DNA of 64,000 nucleotides from an uncultured Gellertiella sp. (GTDB lineage: Bacteria > Pseudomonadota > Alphaproteobacteria > Rhizobiales > Rhizobiaceae): assembly GCF_963457605.1 (NCBI RefSeq), contig NZ_OY735139.1, forward strand, positions 1,364,001 to 1,428,000, written 5' to 3'. A program made the translations under genes and the position numbers. The notes beneath the pieces were generated by a model that saw only the letters and a list, made by a program, of their open reading frames with translations, was not told the origin of the DNA and made no database searches. Every line of letters starts with the position of its first letter. Within the stretch, counting starts at the first letter, position 1. Below are positions 52,212 through 61,605 of the stretch, piece after piece.

Positions 52212-53327
52212 ATGGATGCGCTTCTTTCATTTCTGCCCCGGCTCATCCCTGCCCTGCCCCGCATCCCGCCCCGTGAAGTCCTTCGGATCGGCGCGGGCGC
52301 GCTTGTCGGCATTGCCCTGACCGCGATGATCACGGCGCTGCTGGTGCCGGGCTCCGCCCTGCCGATGCTGATCCCGCCGCTCGGCGCCTCCGCCGTGCTG
52401 CTGTTCGGCGTGCCCGCCAGCCCTTTGGCCCAGCCCTGGTCGATCATCGGCGGCAATGGCGTGAGCGCGTTTGTCGGCGTCACCGTCGCGCTGCTGGTGC
52501 CCGATGTGCCGGTGGCGGCGGCACTGGCGGCGTCGCTTGCCATTGTCGCGATGATCCTGCTCAGATGCCTGCATCCGCCGGGCGGTGCCGTGGCGCTGAC
52601 CGCCGTTATCGGCCCGCCCGCCATTCATGCGGCGGGCTATGGCTTCGTGCTGATGCCGACGCTGCTCAATTCCGCCCTGCTGCTGGCCGGGGCGCTGATC
52701 TACAACAATCTGACCGGCCACCGCTATCCCCATGCCGCGACCCCGCCAAAGCCTGTCCAGCACAAGACCGAAGACCGTCCGCCCAGCGAAAGGGCAGGCC
52801 TTCTGCCGGAGGACCTGCAAGGCGCGCTCGCGCAATACGAGGACATTCTCGACGTCGACCCTGACGATCTGGAGGCGATCCTGCACCAGATCCAGCTGAA
52901 GATCTTCAACCGGCGCTCCGGCGAAATCACTGTCGGCACCATCATGTCGCGCGACGTGGTGGCCATCACGCCGGAAGCGACTGTGGATGACGCCCTGCAA
53001 CTGATGAACCACCACGTCATCCGGGCATTGCCGGTGGTCTCCGGGCACGGACAGCTTTCAGGCATCATCACCCAGTCCGACCTGTTGCGGGCGCTCGGCG
53101 ATGCCGGACGCGGCAGCCCTTCGGCACGCGTCGAGGCCTGCATGACCCGCAGTGTCGAAACGGCGCGCGAGAACCAGCTGATCGCCACGCTGGTACCGGC
53201 GATGTCCGATCACGGCCTGCATGGCATGCCTGTGGTTGGCGAGGACGGACGGCTTGTCGGGATGCTGACCCAGTCCGACCTGATTGCCGGGCTGTTTGCC
53301 CGCAAGGCCGATCTCGGGCCGGCATGA
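52212..53327 (+). CDS. HPP family membrane protein with two CBS domains
   Basis: A 371-residue protein. Residues 1-170 hold four or five membrane helices with the family signature LRCLHPPGGAVALTA; residues 235-360 form a CBS pair (GTIMSRDVVAITPEATVDD and MTRSVETARENQLIATL). HPP proteins have been linked to nitrite transport in chloroplasts and cyanobacteria; CBS pairs bind adenine nucleotides. It follows copZ by 64 bp and may be co-transcribed. A copper role is not shown. Confidence 0.85.
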   Translation: MDALLSFLPRLIPALPRIPPREVLRIGAGALVGIALTAMITALLVPGSALPMLIPPLGASAVLLFGVPASPLAQPWSIIGGNGVSAFVGVTVALLVPDVPVAAALAASLAIVAMILLRCLHPPGGAVALTAVIGPPAIHAAGYGFVLMPTLLNSALLLAGALIYNNLTGHRYPHAATPPKPVQHKTEDRPPSERAGLLPEDLQGALAQYEDILDVDPDDLEAILHQIQLKIFNRRSGEITVGTIMSRDVVAITPEATVDDALQLMNHHVIRALPVVSGHGQLSGIITQSDLLRALGDAGRGSPSARVEACMTRSVETARENQLIATLVPAMSDHGLHGMPVVGEDGRLVGMLTQSDLIAGLFARKADLGPA

Positions 53328-53365
53328 ATCCGCAAGAAGCGGGGTGACGGGACCGTGCGAAGCAG

Positions 53366-53636
53366 CTAGTGGTTTGATTCCGACATTTGCTACCGTCCGC
53401 TTTACCCTCGAGAGCAAATGTCGGAATCATGAAAACCACTAGTAACACTATGATTCTAGTGGAATTTACGAATTTGACATTCGATCCTCGAGATCGCGGC
53501 GAATGGGCATCGAATGTCAAATTCATTCCACTAGAGTCTGTCAGGTTCATACTGAACCAGGCAGCCTCTAGCGCCCATTGTTTTCGTTTGTCACTATCGG
53601 GAAAACCGGATTCCACTTTTCCCTGACAAACTCTAG
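53366..53636. repeat. Mosaic palindromic intergenic repeat, copy B (modules 3-1-2, inverted)
   Basis: The 345-bp gap before the DUF454 gene is nearly filled by the same three CTAG-bounded palindromes as at 3144-3413, on the opposite strand. Module 3 lies at 53366-53442 (77 bp), the 13-base linker at 53443-53455, module 1 at 53456-53534 (79 bp) and module 2 at 53531-53636. Relative to copy A, module 2 has changed place, so modules move or recombine as units. Sequence identity between copies is high, suggesting recent spread. Confidence 0.9.
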
Positions 53637-53672
53637 CCTCTCCGCTTGTCCCCTCGAAAGCCGGTCTCATCG

Positions 53673-54029
53673 ATGCGTTATCTCTATCTCGGGTTTGGCT
53701 GGTTTTTCGTCGGTCTGGGCATTGTCGGCGCCTTTCTGCCGGTGATGCCGACCACGATCTTCCTGATCATCGCCGCCTGGTGCTTTGCCCGCTCGTCGCC
53801 GGAACTCGAAGCCTGGCTGCTCGCCCATCCCGTCTTTGGCACCGCCCTGCGGCGCTGGCGGGAGAAGGGCGCGATCTCGCGGCGGGCGAAGCTGATGGCG
53901 TCGGGCATGATCGCGGCGAGCTACACGGTTTTCCTGCTCACCGCCCATCCCTCGCCAAGGCTGGTGATCCTCGTAGGGCTGCTGATGGCGGCCCCGGTGA
54001 TTTTCATTACCACCCGCCCCGACGACTGA
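53673..54029 (+). CDS. DUF454 (YbaN-like) membrane protein
   Basis: A 118-residue protein matching YbaN/DUF454. Early GWFFVGLGIVGAFLPVMPTT is followed by CFARSSPELEAWLLAHPVFG and two more hydrophobic stretches. ATG at 53673 gives the family's N-terminus; a TTG nine codons upstream lies next to the repeat. It is isolated before the cytochrome bd genes. Function unknown. Confidence 0.85.
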   Translation: MRYLYLGFGWFFVGLGIVGAFLPVMPTTIFLIIAAWCFARSSPELEAWLLAHPVFGTALRRWREKGAISRRAKLMASGMIAASYTVFLLTAHPSPRLVILVGLLMAAPVIFITTRPDD

Positions 54030-54077
54030 TCCCCTGCGACAACGCGCGCGCCTGCGCGGGCATTATGCCGCAATGGC

Positions 54078-54091
54078 TTGATCTTTGTCAG
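54078..54091 (+). promoter_or_regulatory. FNR/FixK-box-like site upstream of cydA
   Basis: TTGAT-CTTT-GTCAG resembles the FNR/FixK consensus TTGATNNNNATCAA with a perfect left half and two mismatches on the right. It lies 86 bp before the cydA start, a plausible place for oxygen-responsive control of the oxidase. Confidence 0.35.
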
Positions 54092-54176
54092 AAATGGGCA
54101 ACATGTATCGGACAGAAGCCCGATCAGGAGCGTTTGCCAGAGCCACCCGGCGGGCCTCAACAAGGATTGCGCCCCC

Positions 54177-55589
54177 GTGTGGATATTTTCAGACGCCGAA
54201 CATCTCGCCCGCATGCAGTTCGCCTTCACCGTGTCGCTGCATATCATCTTCCCGGCCTTTTCCATCGGGCTTGCCAGCTATCTGGCCGTGCTCGAAGGCC
54301 TGTGGCTCTTTTCGCGCGACCGCACCTATCTCAACCTCTTCGATTTCTGGAAGACGATCTTTGCCATCGCCTTTGCCATGGGCGTGGTCTCGGGCATCGT
54401 CATGTCCTACCAGTTCGGCACCAACTGGAGCACCTTTTCCGACAAGGCCGGTCCCGTCATCGGGCCGCTGATGGGCTATGAGGTGCTGTCGGCGTTTTTC
54501 CTTGAGGCGGGCTTTCTCGGCGTTATGCTGTTCGGGCGCGAGCGCGTCGGTCCGTCGCTGCATTTCCTTGCGACGCTGATGGTGGCGGGCGGCACGCTGA
54601 TGTCGGCCACGTGGATCCTCGCCGTCAATTCCTGGATGCAGACGCCTCAGGGTTTCGACATCAACGCGGTCGGCCAGTTCGTGCCGGTCGACTGGTGGAA
54701 GATCATCTTCAACCCGTCCTTCCCCTATCGCTTCGTGCATATGGTGCTGGCCGCCTATCTGACCACGGCGCTCGTCGTCGGGGCCGTCGGCGGGTGGCAT
54801 CTCCTGATCGGCGACCGCGATCCACGCGCTGTCAGGATGTTTTCGATGGCAATGGGCATGGTGGCGCTGACCGCCCCCTTGCAGATCCTGGCGGGCGACG
54901 AACACGGCCTCAACACGCTCGAACACCAGCCGGTCAAGATCATGGCGATGGAAGGCCATTACGACAGCCATCCCGATGGCGCACCACTGATCCTGTTCGG
55001 CATCCCGAACCCGGCGGCAAAGCGCATCGACTATGCCCTGTCGATCCCGCATGTCTCGAGCCTGATCCTGAAACACCAGTGGAACGCGCCGATGGCCGGG
55101 CTCGATACCATCGACGATGACAGGGAACCGCCGGTCAGCATCCTGTTCTGGTCGTTCCGGGTGATGGTCGGCCTCGGCTTTGCCATGCTGGCGCTCGGGC
55201 TCTTCAGCCTCTGGCACCGGGTGCGGGGCACCCTGTCGCGCGCGCCCTGGCTGCACCGCTTTGCCGTGCTGATGGGACCGGCAGGCTTCATAGCGGTACT
55301 CTCGGGCTGGATCACCACCGAGGTCGGCCGCCAGCCCTACACGGTCTATGGCCAGTTGCTGACATCCCAGTCGCGTTCGGCGATTGCGGCACCTGCGGTC
55401 GCCGCCTCGCTGGTCGCCTTCATCATCGTTTATTTCCTCGTCTTCGGTGCGGGCACATTCTACATCCTGCGGCTGATGAAGACGCTTCCCGCCCATGTGG
55501 AAGACGAGTTGGAAGAAGGGCCGCTGCGCACCGTTTCGCTGGCCGATCCCTCCCATCCCGCATCGAAAGGTCACTCCCATGGCTTTTGA
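54177..55589 (+). CDS. cydA: Cytochrome bd-type quinol oxidase subunit I (CIO type)
   Basis: A 470-residue inner-membrane oxidase subunit with nine or so helices. The haem-ligand histidine is in FTVSLHIIFPAFSIG and the quinol-site motif is VGRQPYTVYG, with tyrosine where E. coli has tryptophan. The Q-loop is short, as in cyanide-insensitive oxidases (CioA). GTG at 54177 is taken as start because it gives the expected WIFSDAEHLARMQFA N-terminus and has AAGGA about 10 bases upstream. It overlaps cydB by 11 bp. Confidence 0.92.
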   Translation: MWIFSDAEHLARMQFAFTVSLHIIFPAFSIGLASYLAVLEGLWLFSRDRTYLNLFDFWKTIFAIAFAMGVVSGIVMSYQFGTNWSTFSDKAGPVIGPLMGYEVLSAFFLEAGFLGVMLFGRERVGPSLHFLATLMVAGGTLMSATWILAVNSWMQTPQGFDINAVGQFVPVDWWKIIFNPSFPYRFVHMVLAAYLTTALVVGAVGGWHLLIGDRDPRAVRMFSMAMGMVALTAPLQILAGDEHGLNTLEHQPVKIMAMEGHYDSHPDGAPLILFGIPNPAAKRIDYALSIPHVSSLILKHQWNAPMAGLDTIDDDREPPVSILFWSFRVMVGLGFAMLALGLFSLWHRVRGTLSRAPWLHRFAVLMGPAGFIAVLSGWITTEVGRQPYTVYGQLLTSQSRSAIAAPAVAASLVAFIIVYFLVFGAGTFYILRLMKTLPAHVEDELEEGPLRTVSLADPSHPASKGHSHGF

Positions 55590-56583
55590 CCTCTCCTTTA
55601 TCTGGGCTGCGATCATCGCCTTTGCGGTGCTTGCCTATGTGGTTATGGATGGCTTCGATCTCGGCATCGGCATCCTGTTTCCGCTGTTTCCCGACAAGGC
55701 CGACCGCGACGTGATGATGAACACCGTCGCTCCCGTCTGGGACGGCAACGAGACTTGGCTGGTGCTTGGCGGCGGCGGGCTGCTGGCGGTGTTTCCACTG
55801 GCCTATGCCATCGTTCTGCCCGCTCTCTACATGCCAATCATCATCATGCTGCTGGCGCTGATTTTTCGGGGTGTCGCCTTTGAATATCGCTGGCGGACCA
55901 AACGCGGCGAATTCTTCTGGAACCATGCCTTTGCCTGGGGCTCGACGGTGGCAGGCTTTTCGCAAGGGCTGGCGCTCGGCGCGCTGGTGCAGGGCATCAG
56001 GGTCAGGGACCGTGCCTATGCCGGTGGCTGGTGGGACTGGCTGACCCCCTTCTCGGTGGCAACGGGCATCGCGCTTGTCATTGGCTATGTCCTGCTCGGC
56101 TCCACCTGGCTGGTGATGAAAACCGAAGGCGATCTGGCGACCAAGGCCCGCATCATCGCCCGCAACGCTGCCTTCGGCACGGTCGGGGCGATGGGCGTGT
56201 TCAGCCTGTGGACGCCTTTCACCGTACCGCTTTATCTCCAGCGCTGGTTTTCCGGCCCGACGGCGATCTTTTCCTTCATCGTGCCGCTGCTGGTGGCGGG
56301 CTGCCTCCATGTCATCGTCAGGGGCCTGAAGACCGGCCATGACCGCTGGCCGTTTCTGGGGGCCCTCGGCCTGTTCCTGCTCGGCTATGCCGGAATCGGC
56401 ATCAGCTTCTACCCATTCATTGTGCCGCCATCGGTGACGATCCGCGACGCGGCAGCGCCCGACAAGAGCCTCGCCTTCCTGTTGACCGGAGCCGTCGTGC
56501 TGATCCCGATGATCCTTGCCTATACCGCCTATTCCTACTGGGTGTTTCGCGGCAAGGTCACGGCAAAGCACGGCTACCACTGA
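55579..56583 (+). CDS. cydB: Cytochrome bd-type quinol oxidase subunit II (CIO type)
   Basis: A 334-residue partner subunit with eight helices. VMDGFDLGIGILFP and WDGNETWLVLGGGGLLAVFP are the family's conserved N-terminal stretches. ATG at 55579 lies within the end of cydA, and the stop overlaps the start of the next small gene (TGATG), so the three are co-translated. Together they reduce oxygen with quinol as donor at low oxygen or when haem-copper oxidases are blocked. Confidence 0.95.
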   Translation: MAFDLSFIWAAIIAFAVLAYVVMDGFDLGIGILFPLFPDKADRDVMMNTVAPVWDGNETWLVLGGGGLLAVFPLAYAIVLPALYMPIIIMLLALIFRGVAFEYRWRTKRGEFFWNHAFAWGSTVAGFSQGLALGALVQGIRVRDRAYAGGWWDWLTPFSVATGIALVIGYVLLGSTWLVMKTEGDLATKARIIARNAAFGTVGAMGVFSLWTPFTVPLYLQRWFSGPTAIFSFIVPLLVAGCLHVIVRGLKTGHDRWPFLGALGLFLLGYAGIGISFYPFIVPPSVTIRDAAAPDKSLAFLLTGAVVLIPMILAYTAYSYWVFRGKVTAKHGYH

Positions 56584-56696
56584 TGGCCGCACCGCTTTTC
56601 GCCCGCCGCCTCCTGTGGTTCTTAGCGCTCTGGGTTGGCGGCGTCGCCGCGACCGGCTTTGTCGCGCTGATCATCAGGCTCTGGCTGAAGGCCTGA
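56583..56696 (+). CDS. DUF2474-type small cytochrome bd accessory protein
   Basis: A 37-residue single-helix protein beginning MAAPLFARRLLWFLALW and ending LIIRLWLKA. Start overlaps the cydB stop. A positively charged N-terminus and one membrane helix at the end of a cyd operon are the marks of the CydX/DUF2474 class, which stabilises the oxidase. It is too short for usual gene finders. Family call is from position, length and the W-x-G-G helix pattern. Confidence 0.8.
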   Translation: MAAPLFARRLLWFLALWVGGVAATGFVALIIRLWLKA

Positions 56697-56711
56697 TCCC
56701 CGGCATGAGGC

Positions 56712-57542
56712 TCAGGCGAGCCAGGCCCTGACCATCAGGCTGCCGGGATCGGCAAGATCGTCGATCACGTCGAAATGGTGCCGGTCCGGTTCCTCCCAGG
56801 CGTGGGTGGTGGCACCAAGGCCGGTCCAGATATTGGCAAGCAGCGCATTCTGGCGGCGAAACTCGGCCCGTTCCGCCCCTCCCACCCAGCACGTCAGCCT
56901 GCTGTTCCTCACCGGGCGCAGCAAGGCCGGGCTTTCGCGAAGGGCGGTTGCCTCGTCGAGACCAAGGGTTTCGCGCATGTCGGTGTGGATCAGCGGCCTG
57001 AGATCATGAACACCTGACAGCGACAGGACATGGGCGACCCGCGCCTGCACCGATGCCGACAGCGGCGAGCCCTCGCAGATCATCCGGGTGACGAGATGCC
57101 CGCCCGCCGAATGTCCGGCAAGGCGGATCGGTCCGGCGATTTCGGCAGCGGCATGGGTGATGGCCCGCGCCACGTCTTGCGCTATCTCGCCAAGCCCGGC
57201 TTCGGGAGCCAGCCGGTAGGAGGGAATGAGAACCGCATGATCGCCTGCGAGTACCCCTTGCGCCAGATGCGACCATGTCGACTTGTCGAAGGCCATCCAG
57301 TAGCCGCCATGGACGAAAACCGCGAGCCCCATCGGCCCGCTTGAAGCAGGCAGGAACAGGTCATAGCGCTGGCGCGGATTTGCGCCATAGGCGACATCGA
57401 GTTTCACCCGCCCGGCGGCACGCATGTCCGCGCGAAATGCCTCGGCTGCGCTGTTCCATGCCCCCGGCCAGCGGTCGCTGCCCGCGATATGGGCACCATT
57501 CTGGTAGGCGATTTCAAAATCCCTGACCCTTTGTCCGAACAT
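56712..57542 (-). CDS. Kynurenine formamidase-type alpha/beta hydrolase
   Basis: A 276-residue alpha/beta hydrolase. The oxyanion motif HGGYW (about residue 78) and the nucleophile elbow RLAGHSAGGHLV (about 144) match the animal/yeast-type arylformamidase (AFMID) rather than the cyclase-like KynB. The C-terminal histidine is in EEPDRHHFDVID. It is divergent from a 2-aminobenzoate-CoA ligase, kynureninase and tryptophan dioxygenase operon, so hydrolysis of N-formylkynurenine is the natural role. Confidence 0.85.
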   Translation of the reverse strand: MFGQRVRDFEIAYQNGAHIAGSDRWPGAWNSAAEAFRADMRAAGRVKLDVAYGANPRQRYDLFLPASSGPMGLAVFVHGGYWMAFDKSTWSHLAQGVLAGDHAVLIPSYRLAPEAGLGEIAQDVARAITHAAAEIAGPIRLAGHSAGGHLVTRMICEGSPLSASVQARVAHVLSLSGVHDLRPLIHTDMRETLGLDEATALRESPALLRPVRNSRLTCWVGGAERAEFRRQNALLANIWTGLGATTHAWEEPDRHHFDVIDDLADPGSLMVRAWLA

Positions 57543-57614
57543 GGTTCGCTCAATCCCCCGCCAAGCCCCGATGCTGTGACCCTATGCGGCAAAACGGTCA
57601 GGATCAAGCGCCGT

Positions 57615-57632
57615 TATTTTAAGCTTGAAATA
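57615..57632. promoter_or_regulatory. Palindrome in the divergent tryptophan-catabolic promoter
   Basis: TATTTTAAGCTTGAAATA is an 18-bp palindrome with one mismatched pair, centred on AAGCTT, between the formamidase and ligase genes. It is a candidate operator for an Lrp- or MarR-type regulator of kynurenine genes; no regulator gene is adjacent. Confidence 0.5.
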
Positions 57633-57775
57633 TATTTGCGCCTGTGTAACCTTCTCCACATTCAGGCCCGTTTTCGCAACGGCGACCTACAAAGAGGACC
57701 CGAAGTGGTCTAGCGTCTTTAGAGAGGCGCACAAAACACCAGACATATATTGACCGCGAGGGGGGAGCACCCGTG

Positions 57776-59404
57776 ATGTTAAGCCCGTCAGCCCATGTGG
57801 ACACGTTCGCCCGGGACAATCTGCCGCCCGCCGACAAATGGCCGGATTTCCTGCTCGAGGGCTTCGACTATCCCGAGCGCCTCAACGCCGCCGTGGAACT
57901 GACCGACCGGATGGTCGAGCGCGGTTTCGGTGACAACACCGCGCTGATCGGCAACGGCCGCCAGCGCACCTACAAGGAACTGACCGACTGGTCGAACCGG
58001 CTCGCCCACGCGCTGGTCGATACCTATGGGGTGAAGCCCGGCAACCGGGTGCTGATCCGCTCGGCCAACAATCCGGCTATGATTGCCTGCTGGCTCGCTG
58101 CCACCAAGGCGGGGGCCGTGGTCGTCAACACCATGCCGATGCTGCGCGCCGGCGAATTGTCGAAGATCATCGACAAGGCGGAAATCACACTGGCGCTCTG
58201 CGACACAAGGATCATGGACGAGCTGACGCTGTCGGCCAAGACCAGCCGCTTCCTGAAACAGGTGATCGGCTTTGACGGCACCGCCAATCACGACGCCGAA
58301 CTTGACCGGGTGGCGCTGGGCAAGCCGGTCCGCTTTGCCGCCGTCGAGACGGGCCGGGATGATGTGGCGCTGCTCGGCTTTACCTCCGGCACCACCGGCA
58401 ATCCCAAGGCCACCATGCATTTCCACCGGGACCTGCTGATCATTGCCGATGCCTATGCCCGCGATGTGCTGAATGTGCGCGCCGACGACGTCTTCGTCGG
58501 TTCGCCGCCAATTGCCTTTACCTTCGGGCTCGGCGGACTGGCGATCTTTCCGCTGCGCTTCGGGGCCGCCGCCGCCCTGCTCGAAACCGCCTCGCCGCCC
58601 AACATGATCGACATCATCGAGACCTACAGGGCAACGATCTGCTTTACCGCACCGACCGCCTACCGCGCCATGCTCGCTGCCATGGATCAGGGGGCCGACC
58701 TTTCCTCGCTGCGGATTGCTGTATCGGCGGGCGAAACGCTGCCCGCGCCCGTCTATGAAAGCTGGGTGGCCAGGACCGGCAAGCCCATCCTCGACGGCAT
58801 CGGCGCGACGGAGATGCTGCATGTGTTCATTTCCAACCGGCTGGAAGATCGCGCAGCAGGCTCGACGGGCCGCCCGGTCGCGGGCTACGAGGCCCGCATC
58901 GTCGATGACCGGATGCAGGAGGTGCCGCGCGGCACCATCGGCAGGCTTGCGGTGCGCGGCCCGACCGGCTGCCGCTACATGGCCGACCCCCGGCAGGAGG
59001 ACTATGTGAAAGCCGGCTGGAACCTGACCGGCGACGCCTTCTTCCAGGATGAGGACGGCCGTTTCCACTTTGCCGCCCGCACCGACGACATGATCGTCTC
59101 GGCAGGCTACAATATTGCCGGTCCCGAAGTCGAAGCCGCCCTGCTTTCCCATCCCGACGTGCTCGAATGCGCGGTGATCGGCGCGCCCGACGAGGAACGC
59201 GGCGAGATTGTCGAGGCGCATGTGGTGCTGCGTCCCGATGTCAGTCCCTCCGACGCCCTGACCCTGCTGTTGCAGATGCATGTCAAGGCGACGATTGCCC
59301 CTTACAAGTATCCCCGCTCGATCCGCTATACCGAAAGCCTGCCCAGGACCCAGACCGGCAAGATCCAGCGCTTCCAGCTGAAAACCATCGCAAGGAACAA
59401 TTGA
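57776..59404 (+). CDS. 2-Aminobenzoate-CoA ligase (benzoate-CoA ligase family)
   Basis: A 542-residue AMP-forming ligase. The P-loop is GFTSGTTGNPKATMHFH, the adenylate motif YMADPRQEDYVKAGWNLTGD and the catalytic lysine lies in LPRTQTGKIQRF. The N-terminal layout matches aryl-CoA ligases for benzoate and anthranilate. It is followed 5 bp later by kynureninase, which makes anthranilate, so activation of anthranilate to 2-aminobenzoyl-CoA is likely. ATG at 57776 follows GGGGGAG by 8 bases; a GTG one codon earlier is possible. Confidence 0.88.
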   Translation: MLSPSAHVDTFARDNLPPADKWPDFLLEGFDYPERLNAAVELTDRMVERGFGDNTALIGNGRQRTYKELTDWSNRLAHALVDTYGVKPGNRVLIRSANNPAMIACWLAATKAGAVVVNTMPMLRAGELSKIIDKAEITLALCDTRIMDELTLSAKTSRFLKQVIGFDGTANHDAELDRVALGKPVRFAAVETGRDDVALLGFTSGTTGNPKATMHFHRDLLIIADAYARDVLNVRADDVFVGSPPIAFTFGLGGLAIFPLRFGAAAALLETASPPNMIDIIETYRATICFTAPTAYRAMLAAMDQGADLSSLRIAVSAGETLPAPVYESWVARTGKPILDGIGATEMLHVFISNRLEDRAAGSTGRPVAGYEARIVDDRMQEVPRGTIGRLAVRGPTGCRYMADPRQEDYVKAGWNLTGDAFFQDEDGRFHFAARTDDMIVSAGYNIAGPEVEAALLSHPDVLECAVIGAPDEERGEIVEAHVVLRPDVSPSDALTLLLQMHVKATIAPYKYPRSIRYTESLPRTQTGKIQRFQLKTIARNN

Positions 59405-59409
59405 GAGCC

Positions 59410-60657
59410 ATGCTGACCAACACACCGCATCCCGCTGAAGACCTGCGCCTCGAGGGCATTTTCGACCGGACCCGCACGCTGTTCGACATCCCCGAGGGCG
59501 TCATCTATCTCGATGGCAATTCGCTGGGGGCCCTGCCGATTGCCACCCGCGAACGGGTCAGCCGCGAGGTCAGCGACAGCTGGGGCAAGGAGTTGATCCG
59601 CGCCTGGAACACGGCGGGATGGGTGGACCTGCCCGCACGGGTCGGCAACCGCATCGGCCGGCTGATCGGTGCGCCCGGGGGCTCGGTGATCTCGACCGAT
59701 TCGACCTCGATCAACCTGTTCAAGGTATTGTCGGCAGCGCTTCGGCTTGCCGCCGGGCGGGATGCTCATCGCAGGGTGATCCTGTCGGATACCGGCAATT
59801 TCCCGAGCGACCTCTATATTGCCGAGGGGGTGATTGCGACCATGGACAAGGGCCATGCCCTGCAGATCGTCACGCCCGAGGATGTGGAAGCGGCCATCGA
59901 TGACAGGGTCGCCGTGCTGATGCTGACCGAGGTCGACTATGCCACCGGACGGCTGCATGACATGCAGCGGCTGACCGCCAAGGCGCGGGCGCACGGGGTG
60001 ATCACCATCTGGGATCTCGCCCATTCCGCCGGTGCCTTTCCGGTCGATCTCACCGCGTGCGGCTGCGACTTCGCGATTGGCTGCGGCTACAAATACCTGA
60101 ATGGCGGGCCCGGCGCGCCGGCCTTCCTCTATGTCCGCCCCGACCTCCAGGACAAGGTGGTGCCGGCGATCTCCGGCTGGTTCGGCCATGACGCGCCCTT
60201 CACCTTCGAGCTCGGCTTCCGGCCCTCGCCCGGCATCGACCGGATGCGGGCGGGAACCGCGCCGGTCCTGTCGATGGCGGCGCTCGACACCTCGCTTTCC
60301 GTCTGGGACGGAATCGACATGCGCGACGTGCGTGCCCGCTCGATTGCGCTCGGCGAGCATTTCATCCGCGAGGTCGAGGCACGTTGCCCGGAGCTGGTGC
60401 TGGCCTCGCCGCGCAACCCCGCCCATCGCGGCTCGCAGGTTTCCTTCCGCTTCGAGCACGGCTATGCGGTGATGCAGGCGCTGATTGCCGATCTCGTCAT
60501 CGGCGATTTCCGCGCCCCCAATATCATCCGCTTCGGCTTCACGCCGCTCTATGTCAGCCTCGACGACGTGACCGAGGCGGCGCGGCGGCTGGAGATCGTG
60601 ATGGCGGAAAAACGCTGGCAGAAGCCGGAATACCAGAAGAGGGGCAAGGTGACGTGA
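59410..60657 (+). CDS. kynU: Kynureninase
   Basis: A 415-residue PLP enzyme that splits kynurenine to anthranilate and alanine. The PLP lysine is in [15 protein letters not shown], the cofactor aspartate/histidine in [11 protein letters not shown], and [11 protein letters not shown] marks the N-terminus. It lies between the CoA ligase and tryptophan dioxygenase genes with almost no spacers, so it belongs to one catabolic operon. Confidence 0.95.
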   Translation: MLTNTPHPAEDLRLEGIFDRTRTLFDIPEGVIYLDGNSLGALPIATRERVSREVSDSWGKELIRAWNTAGWVDLPARVGNRIGRLIGAPGGSVISTDSTSINLFKVLSAALRLAAGRDAHRRVILSDTGNFPSDLYIAEGVIATMDKGHALQIVTPEDVEAAIDDRVAVLMLTEVDYATGRLHDMQRLTAKARAHGVITIWDLAHSAGAFPVDLTACGCDFAIGCGYKYLNGGPGAPAFLYVRPDLQDKVVPAISGWFGHDAPFTFELGFRPSPGIDRMRAGTAPVLSMAALDTSLSVWDGIDMRDVRARSIALGEHFIREVEARCPELVLASPRNPAHRGSQVSFRFEHGYAVMQALIADLVIGDFRAPNIIRFGFTPLYVSLDDVTEAARRLEIVMAEKRWQKPEYQKRGKVT

Positions 60658-60674
60658 GCAGGGGTGACGGGAGC

Positions 60675-61517
60675 ATGGGTGACGGGAAAGGCATGTCCGG
60701 GGCAGAACACGAGGGCGCCATCCTCGATTTCAGCCGCCGGATGTCCTATTCGAACTATCTGAGCCTCGACAAGGTGCTGCATGCGCAGGCACCGCTGTCG
60801 ACGGCGCATGACGAGATGCTGTTCATCATCCAGCACCAGACGTCGGAACTGTGGATGAAGCTCGCGATCCACGAAATCCGCGCCGCCCTTGCCTGCCTTC
60901 GCGCAGACGATCTGCAACCGGCCTTCAAGATGCTGGCGCGGGTCGCGCGGATCTTCGAGCAGCTGAACAGCGCCTGGGACGTGCTGCGCACCATGACGCC
61001 GTCGGAATATACCGATTTCCGCGATGCGCTCGGCCAGTCCTCCGGCTTCCAGTCCTGGCAATACCGGGCGATCGAATTCCTGGCGGGCAACCGCAACCTC
61101 ACCCTGCTGAAACCGCATGAACATGACCCGGTGATCCTCGCCGAGCTTCAGTCGATCCTCGCCGAGCCCGCGCTCTACGACGAGGCGGTCGCCCTTCTGG
61201 CGCGCAACGGTTTTGATGTCGGCGCGGGCTCGGTCGTCAATCCCGACGGGTCACGCGGCGAAAGCCCCGAGGTGCTTGCCGCCTGGGCAGAGGTCTACCG
61301 CAATCCCCGGCAACACTGGGCGCTCTATGAGCTGGCCGAAAAGCTGATCGACTTCGAGGACTATTTCCGCCGCTGGCGCTTCAACCATGTCACCACGGTC
61401 GAGCGGGTGATAGGCCTCAAACGCGGCACCGGCGGCACAGTCGGCGTGTCCTATCTGAAGAAGATGCTGGAAATCGTGCTGTTTCCGGAGCTTTGGCGGG
61501 TGCGCACCGAGCTTTGA
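60675..61517 (+). CDS. kynA: Tryptophan 2,3-dioxygenase
   Basis: A 280-residue haem dioxygenase that opens tryptophan to N-formylkynurenine. [13 protein letters not shown] and [18 protein letters not shown] are substrate-site motifs and [13 protein letters not shown] holds the haem histidine. The start is uncertain: GTG at 60654 overlaps the kynU stop, while ATGs at 60675 and 60693 each sit behind a copy of GTGACGGGA. It ends the operon with a gap to the repeat remnant. Confidence 0.93.
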   Translation: MGDGKGMSGAEHEGAILDFSRRMSYSNYLSLDKVLHAQAPLSTAHDEMLFIIQHQTSELWMKLAIHEIRAALACLRADDLQPAFKMLARVARIFEQLNSAWDVLRTMTPSEYTDFRDALGQSSGFQSWQYRAIEFLAGNRNLTLLKPHEHDPVILAELQSILAEPALYDEAVALLARNGFDVGAGSVVNPDGSRGESPEVLAAWAEVYRNPRQHWALYELAEKLIDFEDYFRRWRFNHVTTVERVIGLKRGTGGTVGVSYLKKMLEIVLFPELWRVRTEL

Positions 61518-61605
61518 TGGCTGGAGCTTCAATCCCGGGCATTACAGGGTGAGCCGGGACACCGGCCCCCCGGCCTGTCACGGTTCGGCAGACACTGCTT
61601 TTCCT

